This document shows, in pieces, positions 32,161 through 41,804 of a stretch of DNA of 64,000 nucleotides (position 1 is its first letter; every line of letters begins with the position of its first letter). This DNA comes from Oceanimonas baumannii. GTDB taxonomy: Bacteria; Pseudomonadota; Gammaproteobacteria; Enterobacterales; Aeromonadaceae. A program made the translations under genes and the position numbers. The notes under the pieces are model-generated. The model made no database searches. It was not told the origin of the DNA and worked only from the letters and a program-made list of their open reading frames with translations. Where the stretch lies: contig NZ_NQJF01000008.1 of assembly GCF_002245495.1 (NCBI RefSeq), positions 124,001 through 188,000 of the forward strand, in the 5' to 3' direction.

Positions 32161-33414
32161 TCAACCGTAGCGGCTGAACGCCAGACCGTCGCTGTCAATA
32201 TCGGTCTGATTACCGGAGATCAGATCCGCAATCAGTGAAGCCGAGCCTGCCCCCATGGTCCAGCCCAAGGTGCCATGACCGGTGTTCAGCCACAGGTTTT
32301 TGTAACGAGTGCCACCGATAATGGGAGTACCGTCCGGGGTCATCGGGCGGAAGCCGGTCCAGAATTCGGCACTTTCCATCTTGCCGCCTTCCGGGAACAA
32401 GCTGCTTACCGACTCAGAAATGGTATTCAGGCGAGCCTTGGGCAGATCTTTGTTAAAGTCGGCCAGTTCGGCGGTGCCAGCTGCACGAATACGGTTCTCA
32501 AAGCGGGTAATGGCCACTTTGTAGGTCTCATCCATCACCGTAGATTGAGGCGCATCTTCGTCATTCTTCACATCAATGGTGAGTGAATAGCCTTTGATCG
32601 GGTAGATAGGCAGGCTGATACCCAGCGGGGTCAGCAAGAACGGAGAGTAGCTGCCCATACAGACCAGTACCTGATCGGCCGTTTCCAGGCCATGATCGGT
32701 CTGAACGCCACGGATCTCATCACCATCACGTACCAGTGCCTTGATCTCGGTATTGAACTTGAACACCACGCCCTTTTCCTGGCATTTCTTGACCAGAGCC
32801 TTGGTAAACAGGTTGCAGTCACCGGTTTGATCGTCAGGAAAGTGCAAGCCACCCACCAGCTTGTCTTTAACCCGGGCCAGAGCCGGCTCGCGGGCAATAC
32901 TTTCTTCCACATTCAGCATGGTGTGATTTACACCAAATTCCTGCAGCACCTTGATGTCCTTTGCGGCATCTGCCACCTGCTTTTCGGTACGGAATACCTG
33001 CAGCAGACCTTTTTTTCGGCCTTCAAAGGGCAGGCCCAGTTCATCCTGCAGGGCGTTGATGCACTGACGGCTGTATTCCGATACACGCACCATGCGTGAC
33101 TTATTGATGCTGTAGGATTTTTCGTTACAGTTGGCCAGCATGGACAGCATAAACTTCCATTGCGCCGGGTTGGTACCGGGGCGCACCTTCAGCGGGGCGT
33201 GAGTCTGGAACATCCACTTCATGGCCTTAACCGGGATACCCGGAGCAGCCCAGGGAGAAGACATACCAAAAGAAAGCTGACCGGCATTGGCGAAACTGGT
33301 TTCTTCCGCAGCGTCGGGCTGACGGTCAAGCACCACTACCTCATGACCCTGACGAGCCAGATACCAGGCGCTGGTCACGCCGACAACACCACTACCCAAT
33401 ACCAATACTTTCAT
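32161..33414 (-). CDS. dadA: D-amino acid dehydrogenase small subunit
   Basis: A 417-residue FAD flavoprotein that oxidatively deaminates D-amino acids, chiefly D-alanine, feeding electrons to the respiratory chain from the inner face of the membrane. The FAD-binding motif VLGSGVVGVTSAWYLARQGH is at the N-terminus, followed by DRQPDAAEETSFANAGQLS. The C-terminal WTGFRPMTPDGTPIIG and NTGHGTLGWTMGAGS blocks match E. coli DadA. No alanine racemase (dadX) gene is adjacent. A GGGTAG sequence serves as ribosome-binding site. Confidence 0.94.
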   Translation of the reverse strand: MKVLVLGSGVVGVTSAWYLARQGHEVVVLDRQPDAAEETSFANAGQLSFGMSSPWAAPGIPVKAMKWMFQTHAPLKVRPGTNPAQWKFMLSMLANCNEKSYSINKSRMVRVSEYSRQCINALQDELGLPFEGRKKGLLQVFRTEKQVADAAKDIKVLQEFGVNHTMLNVEESIAREPALARVKDKLVGGLHFPDDQTGDCNLFTKALVKKCQEKGVVFKFNTEIKALVRDGDEIRGVQTDHGLETADQVLVCMGSYSPFLLTPLGISLPIYPIKGYSLTIDVKNDEDAPQSTVMDETYKVAITRFENRIRAAGTAELADFNKDLPKARLNTISESVSSLFPEGGKMESAEFWTGFRPMTPDGTPIIGGTRYKNLWLNTGHGTLGWTMGAGSASLIADLISGNQTDIDSDGLAFSRYG

Positions 33415-33585
33415 AACACTACCCTATCAGAATGCCTGTTTGGCGAGAATATCATCCAAAATAAGATAAAAATCCAGTGTAATTCATCACAAAAAAACAC
33501 CGTAGAATCACGCCGTATAGAGTGGCGAAACCTGTGCGTGGACAGGGATTCGCGGTTAAACTGCAGAGCGTTTTCACAAAAAAAT

Positions 33586-33619
33586 AAAGCTCTGATTATT
33601 TATCAATAATCAGAGCTTT
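33586..33619 (-). terminator. Terminator of the hybrid histidine kinase gene
   Basis: The 15-bp stem AAAGCTCTGATTATT / AATAATCAGAGCTTT is followed leftwards by a T run. It lies 47 bp after the kinase stop, in the 251-bp gap that also contains the dadA promoter region. Confidence 0.85.
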
Positions 33620-33665
33620 TGACCACTAGCCGTCAAGTTGAGATAAAGATCACATTAATGAAAAG

Positions 33666-36344
33666 TCAGCGCTTTTCTCCAAAGCGTGACAGTGTGTTGT
33701 CCAGCTCCGTCTGCAGCAAGGTCAGCCGGCTATAAGGCAAGGCTTCCCCCTGGCGAGGCCATATAAGCGCCGCTTCCGCCTGACTGGCCAGCGCCGCCTC
33801 GCCCACCGCATCAGCACAATACTTCAGTTCACTCAGTAACCTGATAGCCTCTGCCCAGTCTTGCTCAGTCTGCGCGGCCTGTAACAACCACAGTTGATCG
33901 GTGCACTCCAACAGCGCTTCCACTCCTTTGCCGTTCGACCGCCGTACCGGTAAGGCGGCTACCGGGCCATTATGCTGCGGCACTTCAGCCGGCACCGCGG
34001 CGGTGTGACGGCAATACCTGAGCAGAGCCTGATATAACACCTGACTACTCACGGGTTTGGAGACATAGGTATCCATTCCCGACTCCAGACTGTTGTCCCG
34101 ATCACTGCGCATGGCGCTGGCCGTCAGTGCGATAATGGGAACATCATGATGGCGCTGCAGCCGGCGGATTTGCCGTGTCGCCTCTAGACCATCGAGAATC
34201 GGCATTTGTAAATCCATTAATACCGCGTCAAATGATTGCCTTGATACCTGCTCCACCGCTTGACGGCCATTATCGGCAAGGGTAACGCGCACACCTACCC
34301 GGGACAGATACTCCACCATCAGCTGCTGATTAAGACGGTTATCTTCCGCCAGCAATATGTGGCAGCCATTCAGCTGTGAACGGTAATAATGCTGTTCATC
34401 ATCGGTGCTGACGGCTGGTACCGGCGCCGGTTGCGGATGAAATATGCTGGCCAGGCAAGCAGAGAGGCGCTGCCAGGTCACGGGTTTGGAAATATAATGC
34501 TCAATACCAAGCGTGTGCATTTGTGCCGCAGGCCGATCACGGCCAAAGGCGCTGATCACCGCCACCGGCAACGACTCAAGGTGTGGCTGCACGCGAATGT
34601 AACGTGCCAGTTCCATGCCATTTTCCGCCCCCAGACAACAATCCACCAGAGCCAGTTGCAACTCTGTTCCCCGCTGCTGCAGCAAGGTTTTGGCTGACTC
34701 AATGTTGTGCGCGCAATACACCACAAAGCCGGCACTGGTCAGCATATTTTCAAATACCTGCAAAGCATGGCTGTTATCGTCCACCACCAGTACTTTGCTG
34801 CCGGCCTCAAACACTGGTTCCGGCACGGTTTCAGCTTCCCCCGCCGGACGCAATGGCAGATAAACAGAAAAAACCGACCCTTGCCCCGGTTCACTGGTCA
34901 GCCAGATGTCGCCTCCCATCAGCTCCACCAGATGCCGGCAAATACTCAGCCCAAGGCCACTGCCGCCATATCTGCGGGTCGTGCTGGCATCAACCTGACT
35001 GAATGACTGAAACAACAGCTCCTGCTGCTCGGGCATAATGCCAATCCCGGTATCACGGACTTCAAAACACAGTCTGGGATCATGTTCCTCTGTCACCGAG
35101 ATGCTCAGCATCACTTCACCGCGCTCGGTAAATTTAAGCGCGTTGCTCACCAGATTGGTCAGCACCTGACCCAGCCGCAAAGGATCGCCCTGCAACCGGT
35201 CAGGCACATTAGGCGCCTTGTTAATAATCACTTCCAGCTGTTTCTGCTCCGACATATCAGCAAACAATGCAGCCAGCTGTTCCAGTTGCTCATTCAGATC
35301 AAAGTCGATATTTTCCAGCTCCAGTTTGCCTGCTTCTACCTTGGTCAGATCGAGAATATCGTTGATCAGCAGCAGCAGGTTATCGGCGGACAGCTGAATT
35401 TTGGACAAATAGTCACTTTGGCGGGGATCGAGACGAGTTTGTTGCAGCAACGAGACAAACCCGATGATTGCATTCATCGGGGTGCGGATTTCGTGGCTCA
35501 TATTAGCCAGAAAATCGGTTTTGGCCTGCGCCAGCGTCCGGGCGGTCATACTGGCCTGACGCCATTTTCGGCTATTTATATACAGGACTCCCCCTGCAAT
35601 AACCAACCCTCCTCCCAGCAACAGCATCGCCAGCAGCAGCAGACGATCACGGCTTTGTTCGGTCTGCTCACGCCAGTAGCTGACCCATTGGTAAAACCCG
35701 GTAATATCACTGTCTGCAAGATGCTGGCGCAGCAGTACAAGCTGGTGCAGATCGGTGACATAAATGCCGTGTGTATAGAACACATCCTCCATCCCGGGGG
35801 CTTGACGGTATTGCTGCTGCTCCAGGCGCACGGCTTCCTGCTCAAGCACCTGTACAAACGGCAGGCTGGTGGTATAGAGGTAAAGCCGGCTGCGTTGCAA
35901 CAATTGCTGCAGCGCCATATTGCTGTCGCCACTACTTACCCGGGCAAGGGTGGCGGAAAAATGATGCAGACTATGACGGGCATGCAACTCGGCATCCTGC
36001 AGTTTTTGCAGGCTTTCAAGATAAACACCTGGCTGTTGCTCACCGGGAAAAGAGGTACTGTCGGACTGGCTAAGGTACTCCTTGAAACGTGACCAGTGTA
36101 TTGCCAGCCGGCGGATTTGTTCTTCCAGCAACACCGAACTTTCGGCGTCAGGCATCATGATCCTGTGGTGTATACGGTACAGTTCATCAACGACCGGGCT
36201 GGCCATACGCACCAGCTGACGACCATTTTCATACTGCTGATAAAATCGGGCACCCTGCCAGAAAATCAGCACCACCACCATCACTAACAACCCCAGCCAT
36301 GTACGTTTTTTCTGAACATCCGGTTCTAATTTTGCGGCTGCCAT
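33666..36344 (-). CDS. Hybrid sensor histidine kinase with two receiver domains, 892 aa
   Basis: Inner-membrane sensor kinase. Membrane helices lie at about 16-34 and 235-256, enclosing a 200-residue helical periplasmic sensor. The HisKA domain has the phospho-accepting His284 in [16 protein letters not shown]. The ATPase domain has N-box [19 protein letters not shown] and GGSGLGLSI. Receiver 1 (about 516-635) has Asp568 and Lys620; receiver 2 (about 661-778) has Asp711 and Lys763. The tail (about 826-885) resembles an Hpt domain, but serine 838 stands where the phospho-histidine is expected. No cognate response regulator is adjacent. An orphan BarA/LuxQ-like relay is inferred; the signal is unknown. 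Confidence 0.9.
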   Translation of the reverse strand: MAAAKLEPDVQKKRTWLGLLVMVVVLIFWQGARFYQQYENGRQLVRMASPVVDELYRIHHRIMMPDAESSVLLEEQIRRLAIHWSRFKEYLSQSDSTSFPGEQQPGVYLESLQKLQDAELHARHSLHHFSATLARVSSGDSNMALQQLLQRSRLYLYTTSLPFVQVLEQEAVRLEQQQYRQAPGMEDVFYTHGIYVTDLHQLVLLRQHLADSDITGFYQWVSYWREQTEQSRDRLLLLAMLLLGGGLVIAGGVLYINSRKWRQASMTARTLAQAKTDFLANMSHEIRTPMNAIIGFVSLLQQTRLDPRQSDYLSKIQLSADNLLLLINDILDLTKVEAGKLELENIDFDLNEQLEQLAALFADMSEQKQLEVIINKAPNVPDRLQGDPLRLGQVLTNLVSNALKFTERGEVMLSISVTEEHDPRLCFEVRDTGIGIMPEQQELLFQSFSQVDASTTRRYGGSGLGLSICRHLVELMGGDIWLTSEPGQGSVFSVYLPLRPAGEAETVPEPVFEAGSKVLVVDDNSHALQVFENMLTSAGFVVYCAHNIESAKTLLQQRGTELQLALVDCCLGAENGMELARYIRVQPHLESLPVAVISAFGRDRPAAQMHTLGIEHYISKPVTWQRLSACLASIFHPQPAPVPAVSTDDEQHYYRSQLNGCHILLAEDNRLNQQLMVEYLSRVGVRVTLADNGRQAVEQVSRQSFDAVLMDLQMPILDGLEATRQIRRLQRHHDVPIIALTASAMRSDRDNSLESGMDTYVSKPVSSQVLYQALLRYCRHTAAVPAEVPQHNGPVAALPVRRSNGKGVEALLECTDQLWLLQAAQTEQDWAEAIRLLSELKYCADAVGEAALASQAEAALIWPRQGEALPYSRLTLLQTELDNTLSRFGEKR

Positions 36345-36780
36345 CGTCTACAGTTCCTGCCAGCGGTTATGGTTCATCAAATTTTTATCATTAAAAAACC
36401 ACAACAACATAACGGAAACGGTATGTCCAACCAATCCTCCTGCGTCCGTACCGTACGGATATTTTCCCGCTGTGTATTCCGGCCTGCCAATACGGATTCC
36501 CGGCGTGCCACTGCTGCCAGGACTAAACGGGGATAATCACGCCAGACGGTGACCGACAAAGGTTCAATATGCCCTGAAGGCGGTAACCACCATGCCTCTG
36601 TTTCGTCCGCAAACCTTACACGGCGCTTCGTTGTAGGGGTTCTCCTTTATCGCAATAACTCGAATCACGTTAAATTCGTTTAATCTCACGCAAACGGTTA
36701 CCAAATATCTCAGTGGCCATACGGTTTATCTTGGCCGGGGCATGGTTAACCCAAGGCTGAACCGGATGCGGATAAACAAC
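36345..36780. other. 436-bp gap without a supported gene
   Basis: This interval separates the start of the hybrid kinase gene from the end of a LysR gene. No recognisable gene is present. A 42-codon minus-strand frame at 36564-36689 (GTG start) contains a CKVCGRN cysteine pair and a preceding purine-poor leader. The LysR frame also stays open for 36 codons past its stop to 36670. Neither is strong enough to call. The kinase promoter should lie at the left end. Confidence 0.4.
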
Positions 36781-37743
36781 CTAGGGCTGATTAAGCGACT
36801 GAGCGACACGTTTACAAATGGTCTCACGAATCCACTTGTGCCCTGGTTCGTTATCGTTGCGTTCGTGCCACAGCAGTACATAGGCCATCGAGTGAAAATC
36901 GAAAGGCAACGGCAGCTCCTCCAGCGCATAGAGCTTACGGGCGTGAGCGGCAAAGCTGGAAGGCGAGGTAAAGATAAGATCGCTATGGGCACAGACGCTG
37001 GCGGCGCCATAGAAGTCAGGCACGGTAGCGCTCAGGTGACGTCGTTGTCCTGATTTTGCCAGAAAGTAGTCAAGTTCCCACCACTCGTTGCCCTCGCAGC
37101 GCACCTGCAAATGGGACATTTCCAGATAGGTGCCGAGATCCCACCGATGATTGCGGATAGCAGGCAGCATGGGATGCTCCTGCCGCACCAGACAAACCTG
37201 ATGATCGGTAAACAATGTCTGATGGGCTATCCCTTCAGGTAGCCTGTCGATGACCAAATCTGATTGGGGGTTGATGTCCCTTCCCGTGATGCCGAAATCT
37301 ATCTGACCCTTCTGCAAGGAAGAAAGAGATTTCTCCGTCCACAAGTAAGAGTCCAGTCTGAGATTCGGGGCGTTATTAAGCAGAGGACCGATGAAATAGG
37401 GCATCAGCGTCTCGTAGGCACTCTCCAGCATAGCAAAGGAAAACTGGCGCCGACTGCTGGCTGGGTTGAAGCTCGGCGGCTGGGTTAGCTGATAGAGTCC
37501 CTGCAACATGTCGGGCAGTTGCTGGCCCAGCAGAGCAGCGTGTGCCGTTGGTCTGAGACCGTGGGCGGTGCGAATAAACAGAGGATCTTCCAGGGTATCG
37601 CGCAGCCGCTTGAGGCTCTTGCTCAGGGCCGATTGACTCAGATGAAGACGGCTGGCAGCGCGGGTCACGCTACGCTCCTCCAGCAATACCTGCAACATCA
37701 CCAGCAGGTTGAGGTCGATACGCGCCAAGTTGCCGATATTCAT
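36781..37743 (-). CDS. LysR-family transcriptional regulator, 320 aa
   Basis: LysR regulator of the subgroup whose N-terminus reads RIDLNLLVMLQVLLEERSVT, followed by SRLHLSQSALSKSLKRLR. The effector domain covers about residues 95-310. It is divergent from a Bcr/CflA-type efflux gene with 111 bp between starts, so it probably regulates that pump. The pair sits between two intervals poor in coding sequence and may be an accessory cassette. The ligand is unknown. Confidence 0.87.
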   Translation of the reverse strand: MNIGNLARIDLNLLVMLQVLLEERSVTRAASRLHLSQSALSKSLKRLRDTLEDPLFIRTAHGLRPTAHAALLGQQLPDMLQGLYQLTQPPSFNPASSRRQFSFAMLESAYETLMPYFIGPLLNNAPNLRLDSYLWTEKSLSSLQKGQIDFGITGRDINPQSDLVIDRLPEGIAHQTLFTDHQVCLVRQEHPMLPAIRNHRWDLGTYLEMSHLQVRCEGNEWWELDYFLAKSGQRRHLSATVPDFYGAASVCAHSDLIFTSPSSFAAHARKLYALEELPLPFDFHSMAYVLLWHERNDNEPGHKWIRETICKRVAQSLNQP

Positions 37744-37854
37744 AAGATATTCCTTACAGGAAATTAACTTTTGAAGTTATACCATTTCTTTTCATAACTT
37801 GGCTGCTCTAACATAAGCATCATTACCTTTATCCCCACATAAAATTAGAGAAAT
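37744..37854. promoter_or_regulatory. Divergent LysR / efflux pump promoter region
   Basis: A 111-bp AT-rich interval between the LysR and MFS start codons. It contains the dyad TAACTTTTGAAGTTA (37768-37782), which fits the T-N11-A LysR-box pattern. Operator function is inferred. Confidence 0.45.
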
Positions 37855-39057
37855 ATGCGTCGGAACCTGTTGCCCATACTCATGTTGGTGGTGGTCTTGC
37901 CTCCCCTGGCCATCGACATTTTTCTGTCCTCGATGCCCGTAATGGCGACCGAGTTTGCCGTGTCGTCCAGTCAGGTACAGTCGACGCTGGTGTTGTTTCT
38001 GTTTGCCATGGGTGCCGGTCAGGTGCTCATCGGCCCGTTGGCGGATCGGTTTGGCCGTCGCCCCATCGCGCTGGGTGGCCTGCTGCTCTACATCACCAGC
38101 AGCCTGTTGGCTGCGATGGCGATGGAGTTTCACTGGCTGCAGCTGGCACGAGTGCTGCAGGGCTTAGCGGCCTGCTCAACCTCTATCGTGGTCTTTAGTG
38201 CTGTCAGAGACTGCTTCACTTCTAAAGAGAGTGCCCGCTACTACAGCTATCTCAACGGGGTGATCTGCGTGGTCCCAGCGCTGGCGCCAACACTGGGTGG
38301 CCTGCTGGCCCTGCAATTTGGCTGGCGCTCCACCTTCGTGTTTATGACGCTGTACGCCATCATCACTATAGTCATCGTCGGCTATCGCCTGCCAGAGACA
38401 CGTCCGGCCAACACAGTGACGGCTGGCGGCCTCTATCGCTGGTCGCGTTATAAGCCTGTGCTGATGGATCCGCACTTTATGTTTTATGCCTTCACCTGCA
38501 TGGCGGGCATGGCGGCGATACTTGCCTATGTCTCCTACGCGCCCGTGTGGCTTATCGAGACCATAGGGTTATCTGAGCTGACTTTCAGCAGCCTGTTTGG
38601 CCTCAATGCCCTGGTCAATATCGGCGCCTGTTTCGCGGCACCTGTGGTGATTCAAAAGCTGGGGAACCGCCCGACCGTGATCATAGCCCTGTGTACCATG
38701 CTGGTCTCGGCGTTGTTACAACTTGCGGTGCAGTGGGCAGGCCCGCAGACAGGATTAACGGCCGCCTTCGGCTTTATGTTGCCCATGACACTCTTGTGCA
38801 TCGGCTTCGCCCTGCTGCTCGGTCCGGCGACCTGCATGGCCCTGGCGGGCTTTGGCGAACGAGCCGGCACAGCGACCGCCATACTCGGCTTCATTCAGAT
38901 GAGCGGTGCCTCGATTCTGACGGGCCTGGTACAGCAGACCTCGCTGACCGCCCCCTACGCCGTGGTTGTCGTTATGGGCGGACTGGCGAGTCTGCTGCTG
39001 GTTGCCATGAGCATGAGTCGCCTGGACGCCTGGCACCAGGAACGCCACGCTCATTGA
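37855..39057 (+). CDS. Bcr/CflA-type MFS drug-efflux transporter, 400 aa
   Basis: Twelve-helix major facilitator of the drug:H+ antiporter-1 group, Bcr/CflA subfamily. Helix 1 carries PPLAIDIFLSSMPVMA, the family pattern with an acidic residue, and the loop between helices 2 and 3 has the MFS motif GPLADRFGRRPIALGG. Motif C-like sequence ALAPTLGGLLA lies in helix 5. It is divergent from a LysR gene that probably controls it. The substrate cannot be predicted. Confidence 0.88.
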   Translation: MRRNLLPILMLVVVLPPLAIDIFLSSMPVMATEFAVSSSQVQSTLVLFLFAMGAGQVLIGPLADRFGRRPIALGGLLLYITSSLLAAMAMEFHWLQLARVLQGLAACSTSIVVFSAVRDCFTSKESARYYSYLNGVICVVPALAPTLGGLLALQFGWRSTFVFMTLYAIITIVIVGYRLPETRPANTVTAGGLYRWSRYKPVLMDPHFMFYAFTCMAGMAAILAYVSYAPVWLIETIGLSELTFSSLFGLNALVNIGACFAAPVVIQKLGNRPTVIIALCTMLVSALLQLAVQWAGPQTGLTAAFGFMLPMTLLCIGFALLLGPATCMALAGFGERAGTATAILGFIQMSGASILTGLVQQTSLTAPYAVVVVMGGLASLLLVAMSMSRLDAWHQERHAH

Positions 39058-39155
39058 TAGCCGAGCCTAACCCATTAGCAACACCCTTCTCGGCCTGTAT
39101 GAGTGAGCTCAATGCGGGCTTTTTAGAGCCTGATGTTAGAAGCAGGTATTGACCC

Positions 39156-39332
39156 CTGCACGATAAGGAGCTCATCGAAGCCATCTGCATCAGCAAATCG
39201 ATTGGTTCCGACGAAGCAGCGGCGAAGTGGTTTAGGATCTGTATATTGCGTCGACAGGATAAACAACGTGATGCTGCCATCCTGGATGAATTTCTGAGCG
39301 CCACCGTTCATGTCGGGCAAGTGCAAATCTGA
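39156..39332 (+). pseudogene. Possible gene remnant, 58 codons
   Basis: The frame reads with coding-like composition (ELIEAICISKSIGSDEAAAK, then WFRICILRRQDKQRDAAILD) to a stop at 39330, but starts right after a stop codon and offers only a CTG as start. It may be the 3' remnant of a gene truncated when the neighbouring LysR/MFS pair was inserted. No family was recognised. It is followed immediately by a hairpin. The call is tentative. Confidence 0.25.
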
Positions 39333-39334
39333 AT

Positions 39335-39368
39335 GGCCGTTGAGCCAGATATAACCGGCTCAACGGCC
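39335..39368. terminator. Hairpin after the remnant
   Basis: The 12-bp perfect stem GGCCGTTGAGCC / GGCTCAACGGCC has a 10-nt loop. No T tract follows on the plus strand. It probably ends transcription or marks the edge of the inserted segment. Confidence 0.5.
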
Positions 39369-39414
39369 CAGGGTGGGATGATATAACCAATTGATGAGGC
39401 GCATTCCTTTGCGG

Positions 39415-39621
39415 TTATTGTTGCCAGAACGGCTTGCTGATCTCCTGATAACGGTCGGCCTCATTAATGCCAATGTCTTTCAGCAAATAGGGTGGGAGTG
39501 CTGCCAGATCCCGACGAGTGCGACTGCGGCGCAGCCAGGTACCAACAATGGCCAGCAGGCCAGTATGAGCAGGTTGCTGAACAACCGGACGAGAAGAAGT
39601 AGAAGTATAAGTGGTATTCAT
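39415..39621 (-). CDS. DUF1127 (YjiS-like) small protein, 68 aa
   Basis: The C-terminal half WLRRSRTRRDLAALPPYLLKDIGINEAD is the DUF1127 arginine-rich signature. Such proteins are common in proteobacteria; some alphaproteobacterial members bind RNA and affect RNA turnover and phosphate responses. The start is set by a strong AGGAGG site 7 nt upstream; longer in-frame starts to 39678 are not supported. It lies alone, with a long AT-rich leader region upstream. Confidence 0.88.
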   Translation of the reverse strand: MNTTYTSTSSRPVVQQPAHTGLLAIVGTWLRRSRTRRDLAALPPYLLKDIGINEADRYQEISKPFWQQ

Positions 39622-40187
39622 AACGCGCCTCCTGAATGAATGCGCGCGCAGCATAGGCCGGCCACCATCCCGGCTCAACTGACTTTTCTTAGGTTTTTAG
39701 ATTAAAAAAAGTAATGGCAAATTTCTTACAAACCAGCAGAAAACACCTTGTTAACGGCTGCTTTTCAACCGGATAACCTTCATGAGACCGGTTGCCGCAT
39801 AAGAAAATCTGACACTCATATAACCAGACAGTAATGATGAATTTTTATTCAAAAAGCATCTGAATTATGCTGTAAAAACAGGATGCAATACTCATATGCA
39901 CTGCATAGTTGGTTATTGTTACATCATGATCTAGCCCTGTGCGGTGATCGACAGTTTTTATCAAAATGCAAAAAACACGATTTGGCTGAGCTGCCGCCAT
40001 TATCAAGATGATTACACTAAAATAACAAAACATTCATTTCAATGATTCCATAAAAACTCACCATGACATGAAAATCTAAGGCATAAATCCTTTCATACAG
40101 CAGATCGGTGCGTTGATTTTACTTACTCCCACACCTACCCTGCGCCGGTGAAACTACCCTTTAATCATGTTTTCCCGAGGATTCGTT
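39622..40187. other. 566-bp AT-rich intergenic region
   Basis: This gap lies between the divergent starts of the DUF1127 gene and the NSS transporter gene. It is clearly richer in A and T than its surroundings between about 39690 and 40080. No open frame, tRNA or terminator was recognised. It should contain both promoters and could hold an unrecognised small RNA. Confidence 0.4.
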
Positions 40188-41663
40188 ATGAAACGAGAGC
40201 AATGGGGCTCCCGCACCGGATTTATCCTTGCGGCCGTCGGCTCTGCCGTGGGCCTGGGTAATATCTGGCGTTTTCCCTACATGGCCTATGAGAATGGCGG
40301 TGGTGCCTTCTTTATTCCGTACTTGTTTGCCATGCTGACGGCTGGCATTCCTTTTATGATCCTGGAATTTACCTTGGGTCAGAAATACCGCTCCGGTGCC
40401 CCCGGCACTCTGCGCCGGCTCAACCACCGCTTTGAATGGCTGGGCTGGTTTCAGGTCATGATCTGTGCCGTCATCGCCTTTTACTATGTAGTGGTGATTG
40501 CCTGGGCTATTTCTTATACCTGGTTTGCCGTGGACCAGAGCTGGGGAGATGACAGTAATGCCTTTTTCTTCGGCGAGTTCCTGGGCCTGGGTGATAACTC
40601 ACCGTCCAGTCTGGGCAGCATTCAGACTCACCTGCTGCTGCCATTGGTACTGGCCTGGGCTGCCAGCTTTATTGCAACCTACCGGGGAGTTCAGGGTGGC
40701 ATTGAAAAAATCAACAAGGTGTTGATGCCCCTGCTGTTTATTTTGGTGCTGGTACTGATTGGCCGGGTTGCCTCTTTGCCCGGCGCGCTGAACGGCATTA
40801 ACTGGCTGCTGGAGCCCGACTTCAGCAAGATCTGGGATCTTAAAGTATGGTCGGCAGCTTATGGTCAGATCTTTTTCACTCTGAGCGTGGGCTTCGCCAT
40901 TATGTTGTCTTACGCCAGCTTTCTGCCGGAAAAATCTGACATCAACAATAACGCCTTTATGACCGTACTGATGAACTGCGGCTTCTCCATGCTGGCAGGC
41001 ATCATGGTCTTCGGTGCACTGGGTTATATGGCCCATGCTCAGCAGAAAGAGCTGACTGACGTGGTCAGTTCAGGGGTTGGTCTGGCCTTTGTGACCCTGC
41101 CTACCGCCATTAACCTGCTGCCTGCTCCAGGCGTCACCGGACCGCTGTTCTTCCTGGCACTGGTGTTTGCCGGTATCAGCTCGCACATTTCCATTGCACA
41201 GGCAGTGACCACCGGTCTGATGGACAAAACCGGCTGGAGCCGCCAGAAAACTGCCATTATATTCTGTGGTACCGGTTTTGTTGTCAGTCTGCTGTTCATT
41301 ACCCAGGGCGGCCTGCTGCTGCTGGATCTGGTAGATCATTACATCAACAACATGGCTCTGCTGGGCTCTTGCCTGCTTGAGCTGTTCCTGGTGGGCTGGC
41401 TGTGCAAACTGTCGGACTATCAGAAGCGTGCCAATGAACTGTCGGAGTTTTCCGTCGGCATCTGGTGGCAACTGTGTATCAAGTTCGTGTCTATCGCCAT
41501 GCTGATCGTGATCCTGTTCAACAACATTGTAGGTGCCTTTAAAGAGAACTACGGTGGTTACAGCAATAACGAGATCCTGTTTATCGGCTGGGGCATGATT
41601 GCCGTTATGCTGGTGGTGGCCATTATTATCAACGCCAGTAACAAGCAGGAGGTAAACGCATGA
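40188..41663 (+). CDS. Sodium-dependent amino-acid transporter (NSS/SNF family), 491 aa
   Basis: Neurotransmitter:sodium symporter of the bacterial type with about 12 helices. Helix 1 has the family signature GSAVGLGNIWRFPYMAYENG, which lines the sodium and substrate sites, and helix 6 has FFTLSVGFAIMLSYAS. The pairing with a MetS-like small subunit suggests a methionine/alanine importer like Corynebacterium MetPS. The ATG chosen has GAGG upstream and gives the standard MKREQWGSR start. Its stop overlaps the start of the next gene. Confidence 0.9.
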   Translation: MKREQWGSRTGFILAAVGSAVGLGNIWRFPYMAYENGGGAFFIPYLFAMLTAGIPFMILEFTLGQKYRSGAPGTLRRLNHRFEWLGWFQVMICAVIAFYYVVVIAWAISYTWFAVDQSWGDDSNAFFFGEFLGLGDNSPSSLGSIQTHLLLPLVLAWAASFIATYRGVQGGIEKINKVLMPLLFILVLVLIGRVASLPGALNGINWLLEPDFSKIWDLKVWSAAYGQIFFTLSVGFAIMLSYASFLPEKSDINNNAFMTVLMNCGFSMLAGIMVFGALGYMAHAQQKELTDVVSSGVGLAFVTLPTAINLLPAPGVTGPLFFLALVFAGISSHISIAQAVTTGLMDKTGWSRQKTAIIFCGTGFVVSLLFITQGGLLLLDLVDHYINNMALLGSCLLELFLVGWLCKLSDYQKRANELSEFSVGIWWQLCIKFVSIAMLIVILFNNIVGAFKENYGGYSNNEILFIGWGMIAVMLVVAIIINASNKQEVNA

Positions 41664-41755
41664 CCCTGGGTGCAGTGATCATGATGATTATCGGCCTTGG
41701 TATTACCTGGGGCGGTGCCGCCCTCTGTATACGCCTGGCCATGAAGTCAAAATAA
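41660..41755 (+). CDS. metS: MetS-like small subunit of the NSS transporter, 31 aa
   Basis: A very short gene encoding one membrane helix (TLGAVIMMIIGLGITWGGAA) with a basic C-terminus. Such peptides follow NSS transporter genes and belong to the MetS / methionine-alanine importer small-subunit family, where the peptide is required for transport. An AGGAGG site lies inside the end of the transporter gene and the ATG overlaps its TGA (ATGA), so translation is coupled. Confidence 0.85.
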   Translation: MTLGAVIMMIIGLGITWGGAALCIRLAMKSK

Positions 41756-41763
41756 CCCCTCAC

Positions 41764-41800
41764 AAAAGAGGACAGTGCCTGTATGGCACTGTCCTCTTTT
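41764..41800. terminator. Terminator after the NSS transporter operon
   Basis: The 16-bp perfect stem AAAAGAGGACAGTGCC / GGCACTGTCCTCTTTT has a 5-nt loop and T runs on both strands. It can serve both the transporter operon and the converging retropepsin-like gene. Confidence 0.9.
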
Positions 41801-41804
41801 TTAT

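Noticed and set aside
36377-36559. 60-codon minus-strand frame before the hybrid kinase gene
   Set aside because: Composition is not protein-like and it occupies the expected kinase promoter; there is no ribosome-binding site.
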